DNA of 64,000 nt from CAVUEG01 sp963740525 (GTDB lineage Bacteria; Actinomycetota; Actinomycetes; Propionibacteriales; Nocardioidaceae): NCBI GenBank assembly GCA_963740525.1, contig CAVUEG010000011.1, positions 138,243-202,242 of the forward strand. The letters run 5' to 3'. The translations under genes and the position numbers were made by a program. This document shows positions 1 to 8,478 of this stretch, one piece after another. The notes beneath the pieces were generated by a model. It was given only the letters and a program-made list of their open reading frames with translations, searched no databases and was not told the origin of the DNA. Each line of letters opens with the position of its first letter. Within the stretch, counting starts at the first letter, position 1.

Positions 1-88
1 CGCGCGCGAGCAGCGCAACCCGGTCGCCGACGACGCCACTCGGCTGCTGCACGCGATCGCGAGGACGGGTGACCTCCACGCCCGCTGA
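1..88 (+). CDS. 3' end of an unidentified upstream gene (partial)
   Basis: An open frame runs from base 2 to a TGA at 86-88, giving 28 residues ending in ...TGDLHAR. It has the G/C-rich third positions of its neighbours, so it is probably the true end of a gene cut by the window edge. The tail carries no motif I can assign. It lies about 210 bp upstream of rpsA in the same direction. Confidence 0.45.
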   Translation, partial: AREQRNPVADDATRLLHAIARTGDLHAR

Positions 89-106
89 GGGGCCGGGCCG
101 AGGCGG

Positions 107-137
107 TTGGACGCGTGCACGCCCTCCCGGATAGACT
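107..137 (+). promoter_or_regulatory. Candidate rpsA promoter
   Basis: A TTGGAC box (107-112) is followed after 19 bp by TAGACT (132-137), a fair match to actinobacterial vegetative -35/-10 elements. Transcription from here would give a leader of roughly 155 nt before the rpsA start at 299. Such a leader could carry the autogenous S1 control known in other bacteria, but I cannot see a defined structure. The assignment rests on sequence match only. Confidence 0.35.
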
Positions 138-298
138 CGAACAGCGCTTGGAGTCTGCCTGGATCTCAGACAGAGCAGATTCTCGCTCGCTCATGTCGAC
201 CGCGACGGGATTTCCACCCATCGGTCCTCGACACACAGTGAAACGGACTCCTGCCGCGCGCCCGCACGACTCCATCCATCCGAGGAACTACTTCCCTT

Positions 299-1810
299 AT
301 GACGAGCAGCTCACTTCTCGACCTCGACGCAGCACCCCAGGTCGCCATCAACGACATTGGCACCGAAGAGGAATTTCTCGCCGCCATCGACGAGACCATC
401 AAGTACTTCAATGACGGCGACATCGTCGAAGGCACGATCGTCAAGGTCGACCGGGACGAGGTCCTGCTCGACATCGGCTACAAGACCGAGGGCGTCATCC
501 CCTCGCGCGAGCTGTCGATCAAGCACGACGTCGACCCGTCCGAGGTCGTCGCCGTCGGCGACAAGGTCGAGGCCCTGGTCCTCCAGAAGGAGGACAAGGA
601 AGGCCGCCTGATCCTGTCCAAGAAGCGCGCACAGTACGAGCGCGCCTGGGGCACCATCGAGCAGGTCAAGGAAGAGGACGGTGTCGTCACCGGAACCGTC
701 ATCGAGGTCGTCAAGGGTGGACTCATCCTGGACATCGGCCTGCGTGGCTTCCTCCCCGCCTCCCTCGTCGAGATGCGTCGTGTCCGCGACCTCCAGCCCT
801 ACGTCGGCCAGGAGCTCGAGGCGAAGATCATCGAGCTCGACAAGAACCGCAACAACGTCGTGCTCTCGCGTCGTGCGTGGCTCGAGCAGACCCAGTCCGA
901 GGTGCGTCAGGGCTTCCTGACCCAGCTCCAGAAGGGCCAGATCCGCAAGGGCGTCGTCTCCTCGATCGTCAACTTCGGTGCGTTCGTGGACCTCGGCGGC
1001 GTCGACGGTCTGGTGCACGTCTCCGAACTGTCGTGGAAGCACATCGACCACCCCAGCGAGGTCGTCGCCGTGGGCGACGAGGTCACCGTCGAGGTGCTCG
1101 ACGTCGACATGGACCGCGAGCGTGTCTCCCTGTCGCTCAAGGCGACGCAGGAAGACCCGTGGCAGCACTTCGCCCGCACCCACCAGATCGGCCAGATCGT
1201 GCCGGGCAAGGTCACCAAGCTGGTGCCCTTCGGTTCGTTCGTCCGTGTCGAGGAGGGCATCGAGGGCCTGGTCCACATCTCCGAGCTGGCCGAGCGCCAC
1301 GTGGAGATCCCGGAGCAGGTCGTGCAGGTCAACGACGACGTCATGGTCAAGATCATCGACATCGACCTCGAGCGTCGCCGGATCTCGCTGTCGCTCAAGC
1401 AGGCCAACGAGACCGCTGCCGCGACCGAGGTCGAGGAGTTCGACCCGACGCTGTACGGCATGACCGCGACGTACGACGAGCAGGGCAACTACGTCTACCC
1501 CGAGGGCTTCGACCCGGAGACCGGCGAGTGGCGTGATGGCTTCGACGAGCAGCGCGCCGTGTGGGAGGAGCAGTACGCCAAGGCTCACACCCGCTGGGAG
1601 GCGCACGTCAAGCAGCAGGCCGAGGCCGCCAAGGCAGAGGTCGAGGCCGGAGAGGCCACGTCCTACTCCTCCGGCGCCGGCACCGCGACCGACACCGGCG
1701 CGGACGTCGAAGGCGACGAGGGCGCACCGGCTCCCGAGAGCCAGGGCTCGCTTGCTTCCGACGAGGCGCTCCAGGCGCTCCGCGAGAAGCTGACCGGCGG
1801 CAACCAGTAA
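299..1810 (+). CDS. rpsA: 30S ribosomal protein S1
   Basis: Ribosomal protein S1 (503 aa) binds mRNA on the 30S subunit and helps translation initiation. Four S1/OB-fold RNA-binding domains are visible at about residues 40-108, 126-192, 212-282 and 297-366; the third and fourth carry the classic FGAFVDLGG...GLVHVSEL and FGSFVRVEEG...GLVHISEL patterns. After residue 370 comes an acidic, alanine- and glutamate-rich tail, as in other actinobacterial S1 proteins, which have four domains rather than the six of Escherichia coli. The ATG at 299 is preceded by GAGGAA about 13 bp upstream. A strong hairpin follows the stop, so the gene is probably monocistronic. Confidence 0.97.
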   Translation: MTSSSLLDLDAAPQVAINDIGTEEEFLAAIDETIKYFNDGDIVEGTIVKVDRDEVLLDIGYKTEGVIPSRELSIKHDVDPSEVVAVGDKVEALVLQKEDKEGRLILSKKRAQYERAWGTIEQVKEEDGVVTGTVIEVVKGGLILDIGLRGFLPASLVEMRRVRDLQPYVGQELEAKIIELDKNRNNVVLSRRAWLEQTQSEVRQGFLTQLQKGQIRKGVVSSIVNFGAFVDLGGVDGLVHVSELSWKHIDHPSEVVAVGDEVTVEVLDVDMDRERVSLSLKATQEDPWQHFARTHQIGQIVPGKVTKLVPFGSFVRVEEGIEGLVHISELAERHVEIPEQVVQVNDDVMVKIIDIDLERRRISLSLKQANETAAATEVEEFDPTLYGMTATYDEQGNYVYPEGFDPETGEWRDGFDEQRAVWEEQYAKAHTRWEAHVKQQAEAAKAEVEAGEATSYSSGAGTATDTGADVEGDEGAPAPESQGSLASDEALQALREKLTGGNQ

Positions 1811-1828
1811 CACCCAGCAGCAGAAGCG

Positions 1829-1860
1829 AAGGGCCCGGACAGGCGACTGTCCGGGCCCTT
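1829..1860 (+). terminator. Rho-independent-type terminator of rpsA
   Basis: A perfect inverted repeat of 14 bases per arm (1829-1842 and 1847-1860) with a GCGA loop begins 19 bp after the rpsA stop. The stem is very G/C-rich (core GGGCCCGGACAG) and is followed by a short TTTGCTGTT tract. It also lies downstream of the convergent gene ending at 1898, so it may work from both sides. Confidence 0.85.
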
Positions 1861-1897
1861 TGCTGTTGTCTCCAGCGGCGCCGACGCCCGCGGGGCG

Positions 1898-2302
1898 CTA
1901 CCGGCTGACGGGTTCCGCACGGTCCACGGGGTCCATCCGCTGTGAGCGGGAGCGCCACAACGCCACAGCAAGGACCACGCTGAAGATCGTGGGGACGACT
2001 GGATCCGGCTCGATGGCCGCCACGAGCAGGAAGAAGGCGAAGTGGTACAGCAGTGCGTGCCAGGCCCAGGCTCGTCCTGCACGGAACGGGCCGACGGCCA
2101 CCACAAGCATCACCAGCGCGGACGCGACCAGATAGCCGCCCCAGAGCTCCCTGGGGACCTCGAGGATGCCGGTGGTCTGGTTGCCGTCCTCCACCACGGT
2201 GCCCATCGGGAAGAACAGGTAGCTGAGGCCGAAGAAGATCACCAGACTGTCCACGACCACGAAGGCGATCCAGGCCCTGCTCGAACGTCGCTCCACCTGC
2301 AT
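1898..2302 (-). CDS. Small integral membrane protein, function unknown
   Basis: A 134-aa protein starting MQVERRSSR. I count about four membrane segments: one after the basic N-terminus (residues ~12-32), then roughly 55-75, 80-105 and a final one near residues 105-122, followed by an arginine-rich tail. An in-frame ATG lies 24 bp further upstream (2326), but the 2302 start places the positive residues directly before the first membrane segment. No family motif is evident. It is convergent with rpsA and divergent from the secreted amidase. Confidence 0.7.
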   Translation of the reverse strand: MQVERRSSRAWIAFVVVDSLVIFFGLSYLFFPMGTVVEDGNQTTGILEVPRELWGGYLVASALVMLVVAVGPFRAGRAWAWHALLYHFAFFLLVAAIEPDPVVPTIFSVVLAVALWRSRSQRMDPVDRAEPVSR

Positions 2303-2460
2303 GTGCCGTACCCCCTGTGTGTGCAAAGCCGATTCTTGTGCTGACTAGTGAACCGCATCCGGGCGGAAGTGTCTCCCGGTTGCCGCCAGGTCTGGCCTAG
2401 TCCGCATGTTGTGTGCAGGATGGGAACCGCGTCACCAGCCACTTCTCGGGAAGGCAGTTC

Positions 2461-4389
2461 ATGACGGGGTCACTTTCGCGCGTTCTCGCGCTCGCAGTTC
2501 TCACCGGTGCCACCACCACGGTCGCCGCCGGACTCACCACCTCGGGCGCCCAGGCGTCGTCCAGCTACGACTGTGACTGGGCGCCCGGCTCACAGGCGCC
2601 GCTCGGCCAGGTCTTCGACCGGGCTGCCGCGACGTCGGGGGTGCCGGTCCGGCTGCTCAAAGCCGTCGCCTACCTGGAGTCGCGCTGGGAGGCCCACGAC
2701 GGGCGACCGAGCGCGGACGGCGGCTACGGGCCGATGAACCTGACGGACCTGGCCGCGGCCCGCAGCAACGCCAAGGGTGACGGCACGGTGCGGTTCACCT
2801 CGGCCGACCGCACCGCGATCACGGCGGGCCGGCTGACCGGGCTTGCTCGCGAGGTCGTGAAGTCGGACCGGGCGGCCAACGTCTGCGCCGGCGCGGCGTT
2901 GCTGAGCTCCTGGCAGCCACGTGGACTGAGGACGTCCTCGATGGCCGACTGGTCAGACGCCGTGGCGCGCTACGGCGTCGGCGACGCGGGCACCAGCCAG
3001 GACTTCGCGAACCGGGTCTTCGCGACCCTGCGGACAGGCGAGGGGCGGACGACCGCCTCGGGGGACCGGGTACGGCTGGCCGCGACGCCGGGGCTGCGCG
3101 CCCCGTACGCCACAGAGTCGGGGGAGACGACGACCGACTGCCCGGCGAGCCTGGCTTGCGAGTGGATCGAGGCGCCGTACGCCAAGGCCAGCGAGACGCT
3201 GCCGGACAACACCACCCACTACGGCAACCACGACCTGGCCGACCGCACCGGGCCGGGTGGCCCGAAGCTGCAGTACATCCTGATCCACGACACCGAGGGC
3301 AGCTACGCCAGCTCGGTCAACCTGGTGCAGGACCCCACGTACCTCGCCTGGAACTACACGCTGCGGTCCTCCGACGGCCATGTCGCCCAACACCTGCTCG
3401 CCAAGGACGTGGGCTGGCATGCCGGGAACTGGTACGTCAACATGCACTCGATCGGTCTCGAACACGAAGGCAAGGCCGGCAACGGTGGCTGGTTCACCGA
3501 GGTGATGATGCAGCGCTCAGCGGAGCTGGTCCGCCACCTCTCTGCCGAGTACTCCATCCCGCTGGACCGGGGTCACATCATCGGCCACGACCAGGTGCCG
3601 GGGATCCTCCCGGGCTACACCAAGAACGTGCACTGGGATCCCGGTCCGTACTTCGACTGGGAGCACTACTTCGAGCTGCTGGGCGCCCCGCTCGGTGGTG
3701 ACCAGGAGGCCACCAGCAGGCTCAAGCCCGGCCAGGTGGTCACGGTGCGTCCCGGGTACGCCGGCAACACCCACCCGGACATCAGCAACTGCGACCAGCA
3801 GTCACCGGGATCGGGTGCCTGCGACCCCGCCTCGGGCACGAACTTCGTGACGCTGTACCGGGCGCCGAGCACCTCCGCCCCGCTCGCCAGCGACATAGGC
3901 GAGCACCCGGACGGCTCCGCGAGCACCACGTCCGTGCAGGACTACAGCGCCCGCGCCGCTGCGGGTCAGCGGCTGGTGGTGCGTGCGACGAAGGGTGAGT
4001 GGGTGGAGGTCTCGTGGGCCGGCGAGAACGCCTGGCTCCTCAACCCCCGCACCCGGCCCGTGCTGGTGCCCACGCAGGCTCCGACAGTCACCGTTCCCCC
4101 CGGTGTGGCAAGCGCGCCGGTGTACGGACGCGCCTACCCGGAGGCGGCGGCGTACCCTCCCGGCGTGCCGGTCCAGTCGGTGACGCCGGTGGAGTACACC
4201 ATCAAGACCGGCCAGCGGTACGTCGTCACCGACCTCGCCCCGGTCACCGACTACTACCGGGCCACGACCTTCGACGGCAGTGCGGCCGGGGACCGCACCG
4301 ACATCCGTGGCGTGACCCGCTACTACCAGGTCGAGATCGCCCATCGGACGTTCTTCGTGAAGGCGAGCGACGTGAGGCTCAAGGGCTAG
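2461..4389 (+). CDS. Secreted N-acetylmuramoyl-L-alanine amidase with N-terminal lysozyme-like region
   Basis: A 642-aa exported cell-wall hydrolase. Residues 1-32 form a signal peptide ending near SGAQA. Residues ~48-190 look like a lysozyme/transglycosylase-like fold: VPVRLLKAVAYLESRW with a candidate catalytic Glu73, then GGYGPMNL. Residues ~265-405 are an Amidase_2/PGRP domain: ILIHDTEG (His276), GHVAQH, SIGLEHEG, and HWDPGPYF supplying His391 and Asp393 as likely zinc ligands. The C-terminal ~230 residues are probably wall-binding or SH3-like but are not recognised. The ATG at 2461 is chosen over 2413 because it has GGAAGG about 8 bp upstream and begins a clean signal peptide. Expected substrate is peptidoglycan (MurNAc-L-Ala bond). 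Confidence 0.85.
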   Translation: MTGSLSRVLALAVLTGATTTVAAGLTTSGAQASSSYDCDWAPGSQAPLGQVFDRAAATSGVPVRLLKAVAYLESRWEAHDGRPSADGGYGPMNLTDLAAARSNAKGDGTVRFTSADRTAITAGRLTGLAREVVKSDRAANVCAGAALLSSWQPRGLRTSSMADWSDAVARYGVGDAGTSQDFANRVFATLRTGEGRTTASGDRVRLAATPGLRAPYATESGETTTDCPASLACEWIEAPYAKASETLPDNTTHYGNHDLADRTGPGGPKLQYILIHDTEGSYASSVNLVQDPTYLAWNYTLRSSDGHVAQHLLAKDVGWHAGNWYVNMHSIGLEHEGKAGNGGWFTEVMMQRSAELVRHLSAEYSIPLDRGHIIGHDQVPGILPGYTKNVHWDPGPYFDWEHYFELLGAPLGGDQEATSRLKPGQVVTVRPGYAGNTHPDISNCDQQSPGSGACDPASGTNFVTLYRAPSTSAPLASDIGEHPDGSASTTSVQDYSARAAAGQRLVVRATKGEWVEVSWAGENAWLLNPRTRPVLVPTQAPTVTVPPGVASAPVYGRAYPEAAAYPPGVPVQSVTPVEYTIKTGQRYVVTDLAPVTDYYRATTFDGSAAGDRTDIRGVTRYYQVEIAHRTFFVKASDVRLKG

Positions 4390-4397
4390 CGGTTCGG

Positions 4398-4586
4398 TCA
4401 GGCCGTGCGGGTCGGGTAGTAGCGCGAGCGGGGGTCGAACTGGCCGGGGGCATGGCTGCGCGGGGGCTCGCGGGTGGCCCCGACCTGGTCGTGGCCGTCG
4501 TTCCTGATGACGGCCACCAGGTAGTTCAGGCCGGAGACGAGAACGCCGAGGGCGCTGGTGGTGAGGATGAGGGTGAGGAGGTTCAT
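4398..4586 (-). CDS. Small membrane protein (62 aa), function unknown
   Basis: A 62-aa protein with one clear hydrophobic segment (MNLLTLILTTSALGVLVSGL..., residues ~2-27) and a polar, arginine-rich C-terminal half. It is divergent from the GlxA-type regulator at 4680, and the 93 bp between them hold a perfect palindrome, so the regulator plausibly controls this gene. A CAGAAT box ends 7 bp before the ATG, suggesting a leaderless mRNA. The start and reading frame are reasonable, but no family is recognised. Confidence 0.6.
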   Translation of the reverse strand: MNLLTLILTTSALGVLVSGLNYLVAVIRNDGHDQVGATREPPRSHAPGQFDPRSRYYPTRTA

Positions 4587-4606
4587 GGCAGTAATTCTGT
4601 ATCCGT

Positions 4607-4636
4607 GTCATTTCTGCCACCAGTGGCAGAAATGAC
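4607..4636. promoter_or_regulatory. Perfect 30-bp palindromic operator between divergent genes
   Basis: Fourteen-base arms (4607-4620 and 4623-4636, left arm GTCATTTCTGCCAC) form a perfect inverted repeat around a 2-bp centre. Two more partial copies of the TGCCA core follow (CTGCCA near 4653, TGTGCCAC at 4663-4670) and reach the putative -10 of the regulator gene. The palindrome sits upstream of both starts (4586 minus, 4680 plus), as expected for an operator that controls both, most likely bound by the adjacent AraC/GlxA-type protein or another dimeric repressor. There is no nearby stop and no T-tract, which argues against a terminator. Confidence 0.7.
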
Positions 4637-4679
4637 CGGTGGCATCGATTATCTGCCAAATTTGTGCCACACTGGCCGG

Positions 4680-5651
4680 ATGATCCAGAACGTGGCCACG
4701 GTCGTCTACGACGGCGTCTCCCCCTTCGAGGTCGGCGTCGTCTGCGAGGCCTGGGGGACCGATCGCACCGACCAGGGTCTCCCGGACTTCGACTTCGCTC
4801 TGTGCGCTCCCGTCCCCGGCGTCATCGCCACCACCTCGGGCTTCGGGTTGACCGTGACCCATGGACTCGAGCGGATGGTCGAGGCCGACCTCGTCGTCGT
4901 ACCGGCGGTGCCGCGCGGAGAGCCGGTGCCCGGCGCCGTCGTCGAGGCGCTCCGGGCCGCCTACGAACGAGGCGCCAGGATCATGTCGGTGTGCTCCGGG
5001 GCCTTCGCGCTGGGGGAGGCGGGCCTGCTCGACGACCGCGACTGCACCACGCACTGGCGGCACACCACGGAGCTCGCCGAGCGTTTCCCCAAGGCGCGCG
5101 TGGTTCCGGAGGTGCTCTACGTCGACGCGCACCCGATCCTCACCAGTGCCGGGTCGGCCGCGGGTCTCGACGCCTCCCTCTACCTGTGGCGCCAGGAGTT
5201 CGGCGCCAGCATGGCCAGCATGGTCGCGCGCCGGATGGTCGTCCCGCCGCAGCGCGAGGGAGGTCAGGCCCAGTTCATCGAGCGGCCGGTGCCGAGCTGT
5301 GACGCCGAGACCCTCGGGCCACTGCTGCTCTGGATCACCGAGAACCTCGACAAGCCCCTGAGCGTGGACTTCCTGGCCAAGCACTCGAACATGTCCCCGC
5401 GGACCTTCGCCCGGCGGTTCCGCGCCGAGACCGGCACCACCCCGCACTCGTGGATCACCAGCCAGCGGGTGGGCCGCGCCCAGGAGCTGCTGGAGCGCAC
5501 CGACCGGCCCGTCGAGTGGATCGCGACCGACGTGGGGTTCGGCAACGCGGCCACCCTGAGGCACCACTTCCTCAAGGCGCGCGCGGTGAGTCCTCAGCAG
5601 TACCGTCGCACCTACGGCTGCGGGCTCGCGGACGCCGAGCAGGTCAGCTAG
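4680..5651 (+). CDS. GlxA-type AraC-family transcriptional regulator
   Basis: A 323-aa regulator with an N-terminal DJ-1/PfpI-like domain (residues ~1-180) and a C-terminal AraC helix-turn-helix pair (~220-315). The DJ-1-like part keeps the nucleophile-elbow motif IMSVCSGAFALGEAGLLD and the downstream HWRHT. The AraC part has LAKHSNMSPRTFARRFRAETGTTPHSWI and DVGFGNAATLRHHF...SPQQYRRTY. Family members sense a small ligand and regulate neighbouring genes. The ATG at 4680 follows a CACACT box by 6 bp, so the message may be leaderless. It is divergent from the small membrane protein across the palindrome. Confidence 0.9.
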   Translation: MIQNVATVVYDGVSPFEVGVVCEAWGTDRTDQGLPDFDFALCAPVPGVIATTSGFGLTVTHGLERMVEADLVVVPAVPRGEPVPGAVVEALRAAYERGARIMSVCSGAFALGEAGLLDDRDCTTHWRHTTELAERFPKARVVPEVLYVDAHPILTSAGSAAGLDASLYLWRQEFGASMASMVARRMVVPPQREGGQAQFIERPVPSCDAETLGPLLLWITENLDKPLSVDFLAKHSNMSPRTFARRFRAETGTTPHSWITSQRVGRAQELLERTDRPVEWIATDVGFGNAATLRHHFLKARAVSPQQYRRTYGCGLADAEQVS

Positions 5652-5676
5652 CCGGACGTCCTGCGATACTTCGACG

Positions 5677-6303
5677 GTGCGCCGACAGAGAGTACGCGTG
5701 GGCCTGACCGGCGGTGTCGGTGCGGGCAAGAGCGCGGTCGCGGCGGTCCTCGCCGAGCTGGGCGCGGTGGTGGTCGACGCCGACCTGCTCGCCCGCGAGG
5801 TGGTGGCACCCGGTTCCGCCGGGCTTCGCGAGATCGAGGCGGCCTTCGGCCAGCGAGTCCTCACGCCGGACGGTGAGCTGGACCGGCAGGCGATGGGTGC
5901 CCTGGTCTTCGGCGATGACGAGGCCAGACGCCGGCTCGAGACGATCATCCACCCGCGGGTGCGTGCTCGCGGTGCCGAGCTCGAGGAGGCCGCGGACCCC
6001 GAGGCCGTCGTCGTGCACGACATTCCGCTGCTGACCGAGACCGGCCAAGCTGCGGGCTTCGACGCGGTGATCGTGGTCGACGTCCCCGTCGAGGTGCAGC
6101 TGGACAGGTTGGTCCGCCTGCGGGGGATGAGCGCCGAGGACGCCGAGGCGCGCATCTCGGCACAGGCCACGCGGGACGAGCGCCGGGCGGTCGCGACGTA
6201 CGTCGTCGACAACACAGGAACGCTCGAAGACCTCCGTCGGCGCGTGACGGAGGTCTTCGAGGAACTGCAGTGTCAGGCAGCGAGGTCCGGGTCGGCCAGC
6301 TGA
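5677..6303 (+). CDS. coaE: Dephospho-CoA kinase
   Basis: CoaE phosphorylates dephospho-CoA with ATP, the last step of coenzyme A synthesis. The 208-aa protein has the P-loop GGVGAGKS near residue 11, DADLLAREVV, the lid-type segment around VHDIPLLTE, and VVDVPVEVQLDRLVRLRGMS. The GTG start at 5677 follows GATACT by 6 bp, which suits a leaderless transcript. An rpsA-then-coaE order is common in actinobacteria; here the amidase and regulator genes lie between them. Its 3' end overlaps the convergent sigma-factor gene by 31 bp. Some actinobacterial CoaE proteins carry a C-terminal extension, which is absent here. Confidence 0.95.
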   Translation: MRRQRVRVGLTGGVGAGKSAVAAVLAELGAVVVDADLLAREVVAPGSAGLREIEAAFGQRVLTPDGELDRQAMGALVFGDDEARRRLETIIHPRVRARGAELEEAADPEAVVVHDIPLLTETGQAAGFDAVIVVDVPVEVQLDRLVRLRGMSAEDAEARISAQATRDERRAVATYVVDNTGTLEDLRRRVTEVFEELQCQAARSGSAS

Positions 6304-7223
6304 CGGAGCTTGGCCAGCGCCTCGCGCTCCAGCTGGCGCACCCGCTCGGCGGAGATGCCGTGCTTGGCGCCGATGTCGGCGAGCTTGTGCTGGCGTCCGT
6401 CGACCAGGCCGTAGCGCGCCCGGATGATGTCGGCTGCCCGCTCGTCGAGCAGCTCGACCAGGCTGCTGAGCCGGTCCCGAGACTCGGTGTCGAGCACGGT
6501 GAGGTCCGGACCGGGTGCGGTCTCCTGGGCGATCAGGTCGCCCAGGGAGGTGCCGCCGTCCTCGTCGACGGGGGTGTCGAGGCTGACGTGCTCGCGACCC
6601 CAGCTGAGCAGGTCGAGGACCCGGTCGAGGTCCATGCCGAGCTCGATCGAGATCTCCTCCGGGTCGGGGTCCCGGCCCAGCTGGCGCTCGAGGGTGCGGC
6701 GCGCTGCGCCGACCTGGTTGAGCTCTTCGACGACGTGGACGGGCAGCCGGACGACGCGCGCCTGCTGCGCGATGCCGCGGGTGATCGCCTGGCGGACCCA
6801 CCACGTCGCGTAGGTGGAGAACTTGTAGCCCTTCGCGTAGTCGAACTTCTCGACCGCGCGGATCAGGCCGGTGTTGCCCTCCTGGACCAGGTCCAGCATG
6901 GGCATCTGGCTGCGGCCGTACTTGCGGGCGATGGAGACCACCAGGCGCAGGTTCGCGGTGATGAACTGCTGGATGGCGCGCTGCCCTTCGGCGGCCAGCC
7001 ACTCCAGCTCCTCCTCGGTCGCGGACTTGGGGGCGCCTCCCTTGCGGCGTCCCACCCGGCCCTCGGCAAGGAGGTGCTCGGCGAGCAGGCCGGCCTCGAT
7101 GGTCTTGGCCAGCTCGACCTCGGTGATCGCATCCAGCAGCGGAGTCCGCGCGATCTCGTCGAGGTACAGCCCGACGCTGTCGCGCCCCTCGATCTCGCGC
7201 TGGTGCGGACGACTCGTGACCAC
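6273..7223 (-). CDS. RNA polymerase sigma factor, group 2 (SigB/Hrd-like)
   Basis: A 316-aa sigma-70 protein with region 1.2 (SVGLYLDEIARTPLL), region 2 (NLRLVVSIARKYG, MLDLVQEGNTGLIRAVEKFDY, FSTYATWWVRQAI), region 3 (RLPVHVVEELNQV) and region 4 (ADIGAKHGISAERVRQLEREALAKLR). It lacks region 1.1, so it is a non-essential primary-like factor rather than the housekeeping sigma, which is at 17027. Such factors usually act in stationary phase or stress. The 207 bp upstream to the pxpA start must carry both divergent promoters. The 3' end overlaps coaE. Confidence 0.92.
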   Translation of the reverse strand: MVTSRPHQREIEGRDSVGLYLDEIARTPLLDAITEVELAKTIEAGLLAEHLLAEGRVGRRKGGAPKSATEEELEWLAAEGQRAIQQFITANLRLVVSIARKYGRSQMPMLDLVQEGNTGLIRAVEKFDYAKGYKFSTYATWWVRQAITRGIAQQARVVRLPVHVVEELNQVGAARRTLERQLGRDPDPEEISIELGMDLDRVLDLLSWGREHVSLDTPVDEDGGTSLGDLIAQETAPGPDLTVLDTESRDRLSSLVELLDERAADIIRARYGLVDGRQHKLADIGAKHGISAERVRQLEREALAKLRQLADPDLAA

Positions 7224-7430
7224 GTGCGCTCCCCTTCCTCTTCCTGTTCAGGCGCGTCCGCGGTGCGGGCGAAACACGTCCTGCCATTCCCAACGTCGGG
7301 CTCGGTGGTGGGATTCCCTCTGCCCTTACCCCCAACGACGCTCGACCAGCCCTCAAAGTTGCCAGATTCAACAACTCTCAGGGACTTCTCAGGAGAGGCG
7401 TTTTGTGCCGATGCGGCACAATCGCTGCTC

Positions 7431-8144
7431 GTGGACGCGAACCCGCACATCGACCTCAATGCGGACCTCGGTGAGGAGATCACCGATGACGCGGGGCTGC
7501 TCGCCGTCGTGACGAGCGCCAACGTCGCGTGCGGGTACCACGCGGGCAACGCCTCCACCATGCGAGCCGTGTGCGCGGAGGCCGTCCGGCGAGGGGTGGT
7601 GGTGGGTGCCCAGGTCTCCTACCACGACCGCGAGCACTTCGGCCGGCTCGACCAGGACGTCTCGTACGCCGTGCTGACGGGACAGGTGGCGCACCAGATC
7701 GGCGTACTGGCGGAGATGGCGAGCATCGAGGGCGCCACGGTCAGCTACGTCAAGCCGCACGGCGCGCTCTACCACCGGTGCATCGACGACGTGATCCATG
7801 CCCGGGCCGTGCTGGACGGGTCCGGTCGGCTCCCGGTGCTCGGCCTCCCCGGATCGGTCCTGCTCGAGCTGGCCGGGCAGATGGGACGCACGGCGTGGCC
7901 CGAGGGCTTTCCCGATCGCGCCTACGCCGCCGACGGACGGCTGGTTCCCCGCACGCAGCCCGGAGCGATGATCCACGGTGCCGGCGCCATCGCGTCTCGG
8001 GCGGTGGACATGGCCCGCAAGGGGGTCGTGCAGTCGCTCTGCGTGCACGGCGACTCACCGGGAGCGGTCGAGAACGCGGTGGCGGTGCGGCGGAGCCTCG
8101 AACGGGCCGGGTTCGCTCTCAGTGCGGTGCTCGCGGGCAGCTGA
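7431..8144 (+). CDS. pxpA: 5-oxoprolinase subunit A (LamB/YcsF family)
   Basis: PxpA is one of three subunits of the prokaryotic ATP-dependent 5-oxoprolinase, which opens 5-oxoproline (pyroglutamate) to glutamate. The 237-aa protein starts at GTG 7431 and shows the family pattern: IDLNADLGEEI, SANVACGYHAGNASTM, VGAQVSYHDREHFGR, YVKPHGALYH, and SLCVHGDSPGAVENA. A CACAAT box 8 bp before the GTG suggests a leaderless mRNA. The other subunits follow at 8536 and 9134, but separated from pxpA by an unusual 391-bp gap. Confidence 0.93.
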   Translation: MDANPHIDLNADLGEEITDDAGLLAVVTSANVACGYHAGNASTMRAVCAEAVRRGVVVGAQVSYHDREHFGRLDQDVSYAVLTGQVAHQIGVLAEMASIEGATVSYVKPHGALYHRCIDDVIHARAVLDGSGRLPVLGLPGSVLLELAGQMGRTAWPEGFPDRAYAADGRLVPRTQPGAMIHGAGAIASRAVDMARKGVVQSLCVHGDSPGAVENAVAVRRSLERAGFALSAVLAGS

Positions 8145-8264
8145 CCGTCCACAGGCTTCGAGCCAACCTGTGCAGAACTCGCCTCGATCTGTGGACCATG
8201 GGGCCACTTCTGTGGGGGACACGCCGTAGGCGGAAAACTCCTTGAAAAACATGCGGAACAGCCC

Positions 8265-8293
8265 TTGCGGTGCGGTCCGGGAGGGCATAGAAA
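8265..8293 (+). promoter_or_regulatory. Candidate promoter of a small transcript between pxpA and pxpB
   Basis: TTGCGG (8265-8270) and TAGAAA (8288-8293) are separated by 17 bp. A transcript starting near 8300 and ending after the hairpin at 8442-8478 would be about 180 nt. Matches to both boxes are only partial, so this is a weak call. Confidence 0.3.
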
Positions 8294-8441
8294 TCTCTCA
8301 CGGCCACCCGCAAGGGAGGTCGGGATCGGATGGAAACCGAGGGTCCGCACGGTGGGTTCGCCCGCCGCATCAGCCAGGTGACGAGGTTGGTGGGACCAGA
8401 CGGACCGCCGGTCGATCGGAGCGTCACCCAACCGGTCAAAA

Positions 8442-8478
8442 GTGAGGCCCCTCAAACTCATACTTTGAGGGGCCTCAC
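8442..8478 (+). terminator. Strong perfect hairpin upstream of pxpB
   Basis: Perfect 15-base arms (8442-8456 and 8464-8478, left arm GTGAGGCCCCTCAAA) enclose a 7-base loop CTCATAC. It resembles an intrinsic terminator stem but lacks a following T-tract, which is common in high-GC actinobacteria. It lies about 300 bp after pxpA and 58 bp before pxpB, so it may end pxpA or small-RNA transcription, or be a protein-binding or attenuation site for pxpB. Confidence 0.55.

Noticed and set aside
311..1813. A 500-codon open frame antisense to rpsA
   Set aside because: It is antisense to a well-identified gene and its composition mirrors the codon bias of rpsA; no motif is readable.
8145..8441. A riboswitch (for example cobalamin, M-box or c-di-AMP type) in the pxpA-pxpB gap
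   Set aside because: Stems are present but I could not match any conserved riboswitch core.
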